This document shows, piece after piece, positions 1 to 8,323 of a stretch of DNA of 13,068 bases (its first letter is position 1; each line of letters opens with the position of its first letter). A model generated the notes under the pieces. The model was not told where the DNA came from and made no database searches. It saw only the letters and a list, made by a program, of their open reading frames with translations. The translations under genes and the position numbers were made by a program. The DNA is from Clostridiales bacterium UBA4959 (GTDB lineage: Bacteria > Bacillota > Clostridia > Oscillospirales > CAG-272): NCBI GenBank assembly GCA_002397345.1, contig DHAH01000056.1:9496-22563 (forward strand). The letters are read 5' to 3'.

Positions 1-2
1 AG

Positions 3-3000
3 ATAATACTCGCGCGCCGCACACCGGTTAAACCGCATAACGTGCTGTGTGCCGTATATTTCCCGCTTATATATATACCGGCGTTTATACTTGCCGTAAT
101 AGCTGCGGTTATCACCCGGGGCAATCTGTTGTTGGCTCTGTTTTTATATTTCCCGCTGACCGAACTCACGCGCCAGTGGCTGGATTTCATGCTCTCGCGC
201 AAAGTGCGGCCGGGCGCTGTCCCGCGTTTTGAGGTGGAGCGCGGCGATGACATCCCCGAAACGCTGGTGGTTATCACCACGCTGCTGTTCGGCGGCAAAA
301 GCGACGACGCGCTGTTTAATTCAATCGAGCGCTGTTATCACGCGAACCATGACGCGGGCGGAAAAATGGTATTCGGTGTGCTGGGCGATCTGCCCGACGC
401 AGCGTCGCCGGAAGCTGCGGCTGATGAAGAAACGCTCGCGGCTGCAAGAGAACGAATTTATACGCTTAATAAAAAGTATGGTGACAAATTTTATCTGTTC
501 ACGCGTTCCAGAGCTTATTCGGCGACCGAGGAGCGGTATATGGGACGCGAACGCAAGCGCGGCGCGCTGCTCGAACTGGCGGGTTTGATCGCGGCCGGAG
601 AAAGCGGCTCGATTACGGTTGTCGGTGATACGGAATATCTGCGGCGTGTAAAATATGTGATTACGCTCGACTCGGACACGCGGCTTGGGTTGGGCGGAGC
701 CTGTGATCTGGTCGGCGCGATGATGCATCCCGCCAATAAACCGGTGATAAAAAACGGCGTTGTGACCGAAGGGTATGCCATTATGCAGCCGAGAATGGAA
801 ACCAGCCTTGAGGCGGCGGGAAAAACACCCTTTTCACGGCTGATCTCCGGCTGCGGCGGCAGCGATGTTTACGCTTCGGCGGCTTATGAAACCTATCAGA
901 CGTTGTTTGGCGAGGGTAACTTCTGCGGCAAGGGCATATTCGATGTAAAAGTTTACTGGGAACTGCTTAAAAACGCTTTCGCGCCTGAAAGCGTGCTCAG
1001 CCATGACCTGCTCGAAGGTGCGCGCCTGCGCTGCGCCTATCTGTCGGGCGTCGCGGCGACGGACGGCTGCCCAAAAACGCCCGCGTCATATTTCAGCCGT
1101 CTACACCGCTGGATACGCGGGGACGCGCAAGCCGCCGCCTACGCGGGGGAAACGGTGATGACGGGTAATACGGCGTTACCCCCTCCGGAAGCGCTCGGCA
1201 TCACGGCAGATGCGTCATACAAACGCTGCGCGCGTGTGCGCAATCCGATTAACACACTGTCGAAATACAAATTGTTCGATAACATCCGACGCGCGGCAAC
1301 GCCTGTCTGCGCCGTAATAGCGCTGGCGATCGGATTGGCATCGAACCGCGCCGCCGCGATGACGGCGATAGTGTTCGCGCTGTTCTATCTGGTGCTGCCG
1401 GTGATAACAACGTCGGCATCGGCGGCACGCAGCCTGCCCCGCCGGTTTTACTCGTCGGTCACCGGCAGCGTGTGGCAGGCGTTGGGTATAAGCCTGTGGA
1501 ATATTGCCAGCCTGCTGCACAGCGCGATGTGTTCAGCCGACGCGCTGCTGCGCGCGGTCTGGCGTATGACGGTGTCACGCCATCACTTGCTGCAATGGGT
1601 CACCGCGGATGAGGCTGACCGCCGCCGCCGTGACTCGTTCGGGTATAACCTGTGGCTCACATTGCCGTCGTTTATAGTCGGCGCTGCGCTTGTAGTGCTC
1701 GCGCCTTACGGATTGTATAAATTTCTCGGGCTGCTCTGGCTGGGGCTGCCGCTTTTTTTCACGCTCTCGGGTAGGGCGACGGCGACAGAAGCCGAAGCGG
1801 CGCTGAATATCGGCAACCGCGCGGTGCTGACCAAATATATATTCGATATGTGGAAGTTTTACAGCGAAACTGTGACCGGCGCCGAACACTGGCTGCCGCC
1901 CGACAACATCCAGCTTGCGCCCGTCGAAGCGACAGCCCGGCGCACCTCGCCGACGAATATCGGACTTTATATGCTCTCCTGTTTGGCGGTATATAAGCTG
2001 GGCAACATCAGCTCCGACGAGCTGTATAAACGCATCGAAAACGCGCTGACCTCGATAGAATTCATGCCTAAATGGCGGGGACACCTATACAACTGGTATG
2101 ATACCGAGACGCTCAGCGTATTGGGTACGCCGTATGTTTCGACGGTCGACAGCGGCAACTTCGCCGCGTCGATATTAACCCTCAGCCGCGGTTTTTCAGC
2201 GGAAGAGAGCTTAAACGGCGCGCGGACGGAAAAAATCTGCGGCCGCATAAACGATATATTGTGCGAGATGGACTTCGCGGCGCTTTATAATCCCGACCGC
2301 GAGCTGTTCTATCTGGGGTTTGACACCGCCGCGGATAAGCCGGGCGGCGGATATGACCTGCTCATGAGCGAGTCGCGCATCACAAGTTATTATACTGTCG
2401 CATCGGGGATTGCTCCGCGTATCCATTGGCGGCGGTTGGGTCGCCCGGTCGTGGGTTCGGACGGTCATATAGGGCTGCTTTCATGGTCGGGTACGATGTT
2501 CGAATATTTCATGGCGAGTCTGTTTATGCCCGTCTATGAGGGTTCGCTTATACACGAAGCCTTGGCTTTTGCTATTATGCAGCAAAAAAAGGAACGCTCC
2601 GATGGCATGTGGGGTAAATCGGAGAGCTGCTATTTTGCTTTCGACGCGGCGATGACATACCAGTATTCGGCATACGGCGTCGGGAAACTCGCGATGAAAC
2701 GCGGGCTTGAAACCGAAATGGTGCTTTCGCCCTATTCGTCGTTTTTAACGCTCACGTTCGCGCCGCAGTCTTCGCTGCGCAACCTTGAACGGTTTAAAAA
2801 ATTCGGCATATACGGTAAATACGGCTTTTACGAAGCCGTCGATTTCACGCGCTCGCGCGTCGGAGGCGGCTGCGCGGTTATACGCAGCTATATGGCGCAC
2901 CACGTCGGCATGAGCATTCTTGCGGCGGCGAATATGTGCTGTGACAACGCGTTCGTGAACTATTTCATGAGCGATCCCCGCATGGGCGCGGCGGACGGAC

Positions 3001-6000
3001 TGTTGTGTGAAAAGATCCCCGTCGACACCGTTATCCACAAGACTGTGCCCTATCGCAAAGAAGCGCCGGCGCGCACGCGCACGCTTCCGGAATCTCAGCC
3101 CTCGCGCGAAGATAACAAAGCCGTGCCGCGCACCGCTGTTATCTCAAACGGCTCCGCGCGTATAATAGCGACGGCGGCAGGCCGTGTATGTCTTTACGCG
3201 GGCGACAATATCGTTACCACCTCGCCCTTTGCCTCTTATCGTTATCAAGGCGGACTGCGCCTGTTCTTATCTGTGCGCGACCGTCACGGATCAAGGACTA
3301 TCGACGCGCTGGACGGCGGTTTTTGCCGCTCGGCATCCGCTTCGTCGGTAAAATATATCGCTAACACAAAAGTCGGTGATAATGATGCGAAGAACGGCGC
3401 GTCGCGCGGAAAAGCGATTACAATGCTCACCGTGCGGGGCGACAGCGCGTGTTTTGTGGTTTCGCTCACTTATGAGGGGAACGCGGGCACTGTCTGTCCG
3501 ATGCTCTGCTTCACGCCCGCGCTTAAACCTGAAAAAGACTATAACACCCATCCCGTTTACCACGATTTATCTGTGACTTCCGAGTTTTTCGACGCCGAGA
3601 ACATCCTGCTTTATCGCGTACTGGCAAGGGGCAATGAGGGCGAACGCTGGCTGGCGGTTACCCTCGAGGCATCCGGCGGCGGCGTGTCGTTTGCGACGCG
3701 GCGCGAAGGCATATTGCCCATGTTATATGGCGACAGCGATTTAATGGCATTGGCTGATATGCCCTTCGACAACGCGACCGGTTCGTGCATAACGCCTTTC
3801 TGCGCAGTAAAAAAGCAATCGGAGACTAAAAGCGGCCGTTATGCATGCGCGTTTCTCATTGCGAAAGCGAAATCGCGTTCCGAAGCAATCCAAATTATAC
3901 GTTTTACACGCAGTCACCGCAAGAACGCTCAATATGAACGTAATTACGCGGACTCTGCGGTTAAAAGTCTGCAGCGCTGGTCGCGCGCGAACCTTGCCGC
4001 ATTAAAAGCCTCCGATTCGCTGCACGCCGCCGAACTTTGCCTTGCCACGGCGTTTCATCGTCTACGCCGCGAAGATGCTTCGCGTCCCGAATTAACCGAA
4101 GCGTATTCACAATCGGCATTATGGCGCAATTCCATTTCCGGAGATCTGCCGTTTATAACAATAACAATTATGACAAAACTGATAGCGGGCGACGCGAGTT
4201 GTCATTTGATCGCGGCATTTATTTCGGCACACCGCTGGCTGCGGATTATGGGCGTGAAAACAGAGCTTGTAGTATGCTACGGCGAGATAGCCGCCTACGG
4301 CGAGCCGGTACGAACGCTGCTCATCGATCTGATGCGCGAATACGGCGATGTCAGCATGCTCGGTGCGCCGGGCGGCGTGTATATATTGCGCGGTTCACCC
4401 GATGTGGCGCTGCTTCGCACGCTTTCAAGGCTGGATATAGTGCTCGACGGCACAAACACACTGTCGGGCGTATACGCGCGCGTCATGCGCGAGCGCCCGG
4501 AGCTTATTTTAGCGCCTGAACCAGAAATCCACACGATGAATCCACAAGCTGTGGACAAAACTGTGGAAATCCCTGTAGAAACAGGCGTAAAACTGCCTGT
4601 TTGGGGCGGTTATTTCGGTGTGGATAACTTTACCGTCAAAAGAGACGCACAGTCGCTTCCGCAATCGTATATATACACAAACTCCGCGTTCGGCAGTCTG
4701 ATAACGCACAACGGGCTGGGATATACCTGGCAGGGCAACTCGCGTGAGCGTAGGCTGACACCTTGGCGTGGCGATCCGCTGCTCGACATGTACGGCGAAA
4801 AATTGATTCTGCATGTATCCGGCGGGAGTTTTGATTTGTGCGCGTCCGCGTCAAGCGTTGAGTATGGACGGGGCTGCGCGGTCTACAGCGGCATGATCAA
4901 CAATATAGGTTACGAGGTTCTTGTCGGCGTCGATACAACATTGCCCGTGAAGATGATAGCCGTCACATTCGACCGCCCGGAATTCGCGTTCCGCGCGGAG
5001 ATGAGTGACAATATAGGCGGGTCTGTTCTCGATCGCGGCGCGGCGCCTATAAACCGCGGTGAAGCGCGGCTGTCGTATGATTTTGTACTCTGTTTCGGCT
5101 CTGACCCGTGCGACCCCGCAACAGTCACGCGCGAGGAGGACGGCGACACCGCAATTTATCGCTGCATGTACGGCGGGTTCACGCACCGCAGGATATTCAT
5201 AACCTGCCGGCCATGTGATAACGGCGCCTTCTATCTGCTCGGAACAACCGCGGAGCATAACGACCAGTGCGGCGCGTTTATACGCGAAAAGTATAAAACA
5301 CTCGATGACGTGGGTAAAGGCTATGCGGAATACGCGGAGGAATCGGCGTGTTTCACCGGCGGGTTCGAGCTGAGCTCGCAGATACCCGAGCTGGACGAAA
5401 TGTTTAATTTCTACCTGCCGTATCAGGTGACGGCGGCGAGGTTAAAGGCGCGCACCGGCTTTTATCAGTCGGGCGGAGCATACGGCTTCCGCGATCAACT
5501 GCAAGACTGCCTTGCGGCGCTGTATAACGAACCGCTGCGTGCCCGCACGCATATAATCCGCGCGGCGGCGCACCAATTCGCGCAGGGCGACGCCATGCAC
5601 TGGTGGCATAATCTGCCCGCGCGTGACAACAACATTACAAAAGGCGTGCGTTCGCTTTGCTCGGACGACTATATTTGGCTGCCCTTTGTCGCGGCGGAAT
5701 ATATAGCCGTCACAGGCGACCTCAGTTTATTGGAAGTAAAGGTGCGTTACGCCGAAACCGCGGAGCTTGCCCCGGGCGAGCATGAGCGGTATTGCGAAAC
5801 CGGAAAAACGTCTTTCAAAGAAGATATTTACACCCACTGCGCGCGCGCGCTGGAAAGAGCGCTTGATATGTTGTCGCCGCGCGGTTTGCCGTATATGGGC
5901 AGTTGCGACTGGAACGACGGTATGAACCGCGTCGGTATTGGCGAAACCGATGACGGTATAAAAGGCAGCAGCGTAAAATATGGCGAAAGCGTCTGGCTGG

Positions 6001-6947
6001 CGCAGTTTTTAACGCTCACGCTGAAAAAATTCGCCGCCGTATCAGAATTGAACGGCGATATAGACGGCAGCGAAAAATACCGCGCCGCCGCCGCGTCGCT
6101 GCTGCTTGCCGTGGAGAAAACAGCGTGGGCTGGCGATCGTTACGCACGCGCGTTTTACGGCGACGGAACGCCGCTGGGTACGGACGAAACCGAGGGGGGC
6201 TGCAAGCTTGACATCCTGCCGCAGGCGTTCGCGGTATTTTCCGGCATGGGCAGCGCTCCGGTATCCGAGAGCGGACGCAGGCGTTCGGAAATAGCGCTGG
6301 AGGGCATGTACGACAATTTATTTGATAAAAAATATAAAATATTCAAGCTGTTTACGCCGCCATTCACACCCGAAGAGGGGAAAAACCCCGGATATATACG
6401 CGGATACGTGCCGGGCGTGCGTGAAAACGGCGGTCAGTATACGCACGCGGCGGTGTGGGGCGCTATGGCACTGATCGGCGCGGGCATGAAAACGCAGGGT
6501 ACAGAGATACTGTTGGCGATAAACCCCGCGTCGCGCCGCGACGATGAGGAACTGGCGAAGAGATACAAGGGCGAGCCTTACGCGCTGGCGGGCGATGTAT
6601 ACAGCGCACCGGAGTTCCCCGGACGCTGCGGCTGGTCGATGTATACAGGCGCCGCGGCGTGGTATTACAAAGCGGTGCTCGAATATCTGCTGGGATACAG
6701 CGAGCGGGAAGGAGGATTTGCAATCTCGCCCCGGCTGTCAAAATTGTTCGACGGCTTCACACTGAGCATGCGCAAGCACGGGACCGATTATCAAATCCGT
6801 GTCATTGCGGGAGATAAAACCTCGTACAAATTAGATGGAAAAATAATAGCTTCAAAGAATAGACCTGAAGTTGTAAACAATTCGTTTCCGTTTGATAGAA
6901 AAACGCATTTGCTCGAAATTACGGTTGAAATCGGTGAAAAACGGTAG
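3..6947 (+). CDS. Cyclic beta-1,2-glucan synthase-type protein (GT84-GH189-GH94), 5'-truncated
   Basis: The frame is open to the window edge, so the N-terminus is missing. About 2314 codons remain, against roughly 2800-2900 aa usual for the family. The GTG at 42 is internal, not a start. Domains in order: two membrane segments (about 50-175); a GT84 glycosyltransferase with GRERKRG, an ITLDSDT motif (DSD at 669-677), SHDLLEG and LHRWIRGD (1101-1124); more membrane segments (about 1290-1770); a glycoamylase-like domain, the GH189 cyclization domain of characterised synthases, with RTSPTNIG (1941-1964), HLYNWYDT (2082-2105), SESR (2367-2378), SESCY (2619-2633) and SYMAHHVGMS (2886-2915); beta-sandwich linkers; and a C-terminal GH94 domain with GFRDQLQD (5484-5507), HWWHN (5598-5612), GSCDWNDGMN (5898-5927) and GESVWL. 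The Asp residues of DWNDG include the expected general acid. In the family, GT84 polymerises UDP-glucose into beta-1,2-glucan at the membrane, GH94 trims chain length by phosphorolysis and the middle domain cyclises it. The motifs look intact, so an active enzyme is likely; the exact product is inferred. No terminator is visible after the stop. Confidence 0.93.
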   Translation: MILARRTPVKPHNVLCAVYFPLIYIPAFILAVIAAVITRGNLLLALFLYFPLTELTRQWLDFMLSRKVRPGAVPRFEVERGDDIPETLVVITTLLFGGKSDDALFNSIERCYHANHDAGGKMVFGVLGDLPDAASPEAAADEETLAAARERIYTLNKKYGDKFYLFTRSRAYSATEERYMGRERKRGALLELAGLIAAGESGSITVVGDTEYLRRVKYVITLDSDTRLGLGGACDLVGAMMHPANKPVIKNGVVTEGYAIMQPRMETSLEAAGKTPFSRLISGCGGSDVYASAAYETYQTLFGEGNFCGKGIFDVKVYWELLKNAFAPESVLSHDLLEGARLRCAYLSGVAATDGCPKTPASYFSRLHRWIRGDAQAAAYAGETVMTGNTALPPPEALGITADASYKRCARVRNPINTLSKYKLFDNIRRAATPVCAVIALAIGLASNRAAAMTAIVFALFYLVLPVITTSASAARSLPRRFYSSVTGSVWQALGISLWNIASLLHSAMCSADALLRAVWRMTVSRHHLLQWVTADEADRRRRDSFGYNLWLTLPSFIVGAALVVLAPYGLYKFLGLLWLGLPLFFTLSGRATATEAEAALNIGNRAVLTKYIFDMWKFYSETVTGAEHWLPPDNIQLAPVEATARRTSPTNIGLYMLSCLAVYKLGNISSDELYKRIENALTSIEFMPKWRGHLYNWYDTETLSVLGTPYVSTVDSGNFAASILTLSRGFSAEESLNGARTEKICGRINDILCEMDFAALYNPDRELFYLGFDTAADKPGGGYDLLMSESRITSYYTVASGIAPRIHWRRLGRPVVGSDGHIGLLSWSGTMFEYFMASLFMPVYEGSLIHEALAFAIMQQKKERSDGMWGKSESCYFAFDAAMTYQYSAYGVGKLAMKRGLETEMVLSPYSSFLTLTFAPQSSLRNLERFKKFGIYGKYGFYEAVDFTRSRVGGGCAVIRSYMAHHVGMSILAAANMCCDNAFVNYFMSDPRMGAADGLLCEKIPVDTVIHKTVPYRKEAPARTRTLPESQPSREDNKAVPRTAVISNGSARIIATAAGRVCLYAGDNIVTTSPFASYRYQGGLRLFLSVRDRHGSRTIDALDGGFCRSASASSVKYIANTKVGDNDAKNGASRGKAITMLTVRGDSACFVVSLTYEGNAGTVCPMLCFTPALKPEKDYNTHPVYHDLSVTSEFFDAENILLYRVLARGNEGERWLAVTLEASGGGVSFATRREGILPMLYGDSDLMALADMPFDNATGSCITPFCAVKKQSETKSGRYACAFLIAKAKSRSEAIQIIRFTRSHRKNAQYERNYADSAVKSLQRWSRANLAALKASDSLHAAELCLATAFHRLRREDASRPELTEAYSQSALWRNSISGDLPFITITIMTKLIAGDASCHLIAAFISAHRWLRIMGVKTELVVCYGEIAAYGEPVRTLLIDLMREYGDVSMLGAPGGVYILRGSPDVALLRTLSRLDIVLDGTNTLSGVYARVMRERPELILAPEPEIHTMNPQAVDKTVEIPVETGVKLPVWGGYFGVDNFTVKRDAQSLPQSYIYTNSAFGSLITHNGLGYTWQGNSRERRLTPWRGDPLLDMYGEKLILHVSGGSFDLCASASSVEYGRGCAVYSGMINNIGYEVLVGVDTTLPVKMIAVTFDRPEFAFRAEMSDNIGGSVLDRGAAPINRGEARLSYDFVLCFGSDPCDPATVTREEDGDTAIYRCMYGGFTHRRIFITCRPCDNGAFYLLGTTAEHNDQCGAFIREKYKTLDDVGKGYAEYAEESACFTGGFELSSQIPELDEMFNFYLPYQVTAARLKARTGFYQSGGAYGFRDQLQDCLAALYNEPLRARTHIIRAAAHQFAQGDAMHWWHNLPARDNNITKGVRSLCSDDYIWLPFVAAEYIAVTGDLSLLEVKVRYAETAELAPGEHERYCETGKTSFKEDIYTHCARALERALDMLSPRGLPYMGSCDWNDGMNRVGIGETDDGIKGSSVKYGESVWLAQFLTLTLKKFAAVSELNGDIDGSEKYRAAAASLLLAVEKTAWAGDRYARAFYGDGTPLGTDETEGGCKLDILPQAFAVFSGMGSAPVSESGRRRSEIALEGMYDNLFDKKYKIFKLFTPPFTPEEGKNPGYIRGYVPGVRENGGQYTHAAVWGAMALIGAGMKTQGTEILLAINPASRRDDEELAKRYKGEPYALAGDVYSAPEFPGRCGWSMYTGAAAWYYKAVLEYLLGYSEREGGFAISPRLSKLFDGFTLSMRKHGTDYQIRVIAGDKTSYKLDGKIIASKNRPEVVNNSFPFDRKTHLLEITVEIGEKR
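4525..4627. other. Cluster of five DnaA-box-like nonamers inside the glucan synthase gene
   Basis: Five sites with a TCCACA/TGTGGA core lie within 103 bp. They are AAATCCACA (4525-4533, +), GAATCCACA (4538-4546, +), TGTGGACAA (4550-4558, -), TGTGGAAAT (4562-4570, -) and TGTGGATAA (4619-4627, -). The last is a perfect match to the DnaA consensus TTATCCACA on the minus strand. The one at 4550 has one mismatch and the other three have two. A further perfect box, TTATCCACA, stands alone at 3031-3039. The sites lie in a linker between domains of the protein. Whether DnaA binds here is unknown, and coincidence of codon choice is possible. Confidence 0.3.
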
Positions 6948-6953
6948 TATAAT
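6925..6953 (+). promoter_or_regulatory. Sigma-A-type promoter for the ymfF-ymfH-lgt-folD operon
   Basis: TTGAAA at 6925-6930 (one mismatch to the -35 consensus) is followed by a 17-bp spacer and a perfect TATAAT at 6948-6953. Most of it overlaps the last codons of the glucan synthase gene. Transcription should begin near 6960, giving a leader of about 55 nt before the ATG at 7016. The leader contains a small hairpin: GGATCCG (6970-6976) pairs with CGGATTC (6983-6989), with one G-U pair and a 6-nt loop. No T run follows it, so it is not an evident terminator. The fit and position make this a strong candidate for an independent promoter of the downstream operon. Confidence 0.75.
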
Positions 6954-7015
6954 ATAGGATATTACGAGAGGATCCGGTAAAACGGATTCAATCAATATGA
7001 GAGGAAGTGGATATA

Positions 7016-8323
7016 ATGCCTCCGGCAAGAATAAAGCTCGCCGATTCGGTATATCTGAATATCATCGAGACCGACAAATTCAAGACCAACTTCATTTCAG
7101 CGGAGTTCATGCTGCCGCTGCGCGCAGAGACCGCGTCGCAGGCGTCGCTGCTCCCGGCGGTGCTGCTACGCGGTACGGGGAAATACCCCGACATGGCGGC
7201 GCTCAACAAACGGTTTGACTACCTCTATGGCTCGGGGATTTGGCAGCGCGTCTACAAACTGGGCGAAACACAGGTGATAGGCTTCTATTCATATGTGCTC
7301 GCCGATAAATACGCGCTCGAACCAACGCCGGTGCTGTCCGAGCTGACCGATATGCTGGGCGAGGTCATCTTCAATCCTCTCACCGAGGCTGACGGGGGCG
7401 CATTCCGCTCCGATTATACCGAGGGTGAAAAGCGCAATCTCTGCGACCAGATAAAGGCGCAGATAAACAACAAGGGCGCGTATGCCGTCAAGCGCTGCTA
7501 CGACGAGATGTGCCGCGGCGAGGCTTTTGCGATATCGGCGATGGGCGAGGTGAACGCTGTGGAAGCCATCACCCCGGCGTCGCTATATAAATTTTATCGC
7601 GAGCTGCTGACCACCGCGCGCGTCGAGCTGTATTTTGTCGGTAATACCGATGTAAAAGCGCTGACCGCGCAGCTTTCGGCGCTGTTCGCGCGCTGCGCGA
7701 ATACGGTGGCGCCGGAACCCTTCACACAGGTGAAGCGCCGCGCCGACACCGTGCGCGAGGTTATCGAGGATCAGCCCGTCAATCAGGGTAAGCTGTCGAT
7801 AGGCTTCCGCACCGACTGCACACTGCGCGACCGCGATTATCACGTGTTCGCGATGTTCCGCGAGCTGTACGGCGGCTCTCCGTCGTCGAAACTGTTCATG
7901 AACGTGCGTGAAAAGCTGAGTCTGTGCTATTATTGCAGCGCCAGCCCCGAAGCGCATAAAGGCCTGATGGTCGTTTCCAGCGGTATCGAGGTCAAAAATA
8001 AACAAAAAGCGCAGGATGAAATCCTGCGTCAGCTCGAGTGCGTCAAAAACGGTGAGATAACTCAGTCTGAAATGATCGCCGCGCGCAACTCGCTTATAAA
8101 CGGCTATCGTGAGTTGTATGACGACGCCGGATCGCTGAAGGGTTGGTATACCTCCCGGCTTCTTGCCGGCAGGGACGACAGCCCGGAGGACGCGGCGGCG
8201 GCGCTTGAAACCGTTACCGCCGAAGAGATCGCCGCAATGGCAAAACGCGTCACGCTCGACACTGTATATTTCCTCAACGGCACATTGAAAGCCGAAGAAG
8301 GGAGCGAAAACGAAGATGAATAA
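7016..8323 (+). CDS. ymfF: M16 family metallopeptidase-like protein, inactive partner (YmfF-like)
   Basis: This 435-aa protein belongs to the M16 (pitrilysin/insulinase-fold) group and resembles the YmfF partner of B. subtilis-type YmfF/YmfH pairs, which some databases label EF-P 5-aminopentanol modification-associated. The M16 core is recognisable in the N-terminal half (about residues 28-75, including LLRGTG and the LNKRFDYLYGSGI stretch), but the zinc motif HxxEH is absent there, as expected for the non-catalytic subunit. No signal peptide or membrane segment is seen, so it should be cytoplasmic. I chose ATG 7016 because GAGGAA at 7001-7006 lies 9 bases upstream; an in-frame GTG at 7007 would overlap that ribosome binding site. 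The end overlaps the next gene by 8 bases, consistent with translational coupling to the catalytic partner. The pairing is inferred from family precedent; the substrate is unknown. Confidence 0.85.
   Translation: MPPARIKLADSVYLNIIETDKFKTNFISAEFMLPLRAETASQASLLPAVLLRGTGKYPDMAALNKRFDYLYGSGIWQRVYKLGETQVIGFYSYVLADKYALEPTPVLSELTDMLGEVIFNPLTEADGGAFRSDYTEGEKRNLCDQIKAQINNKGAYAVKRCYDEMCRGEAFAISAMGEVNAVEAITPASLYKFYRELLTTARVELYFVGNTDVKALTAQLSALFARCANTVAPEPFTQVKRRADTVREVIEDQPVNQGKLSIGFRTDCTLRDRDYHVFAMFRELYGGSPSSKLFMNVREKLSLCYYCSASPEAHKGLMVVSSGIEVKNKQKAQDEILRQLECVKNGEITQSEMIAARNSLINGYRELYDDAGSLKGWYTSRLLAGRDDSPEDAAAALETVTAEEIAAMAKRVTLDTVYFLNGTLKAEEGSENEDE

Noticed and set aside
42..44. GTG at 42 as the true start of the glucan synthase gene
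   Set aside because: The frame stays open to the window edge, the residues before it (ending TPVKPHN) read as family sequence, and the family has several hundred more N-terminal residues.
1575..2084. 169-codon minus-strand frame and other frames of 60-160 codons inside the glucan synthase gene
   Set aside because: All overlap conserved domain-coding sequence of the large gene and encode low-complexity Arg-rich translations typical of GC-rich shadows.
7007..7009. GTG at 7007 as the start of the YmfF-like gene
   Set aside because: It sits next to the GAGGAA ribosome binding site that correctly spaces to the ATG at 7016.
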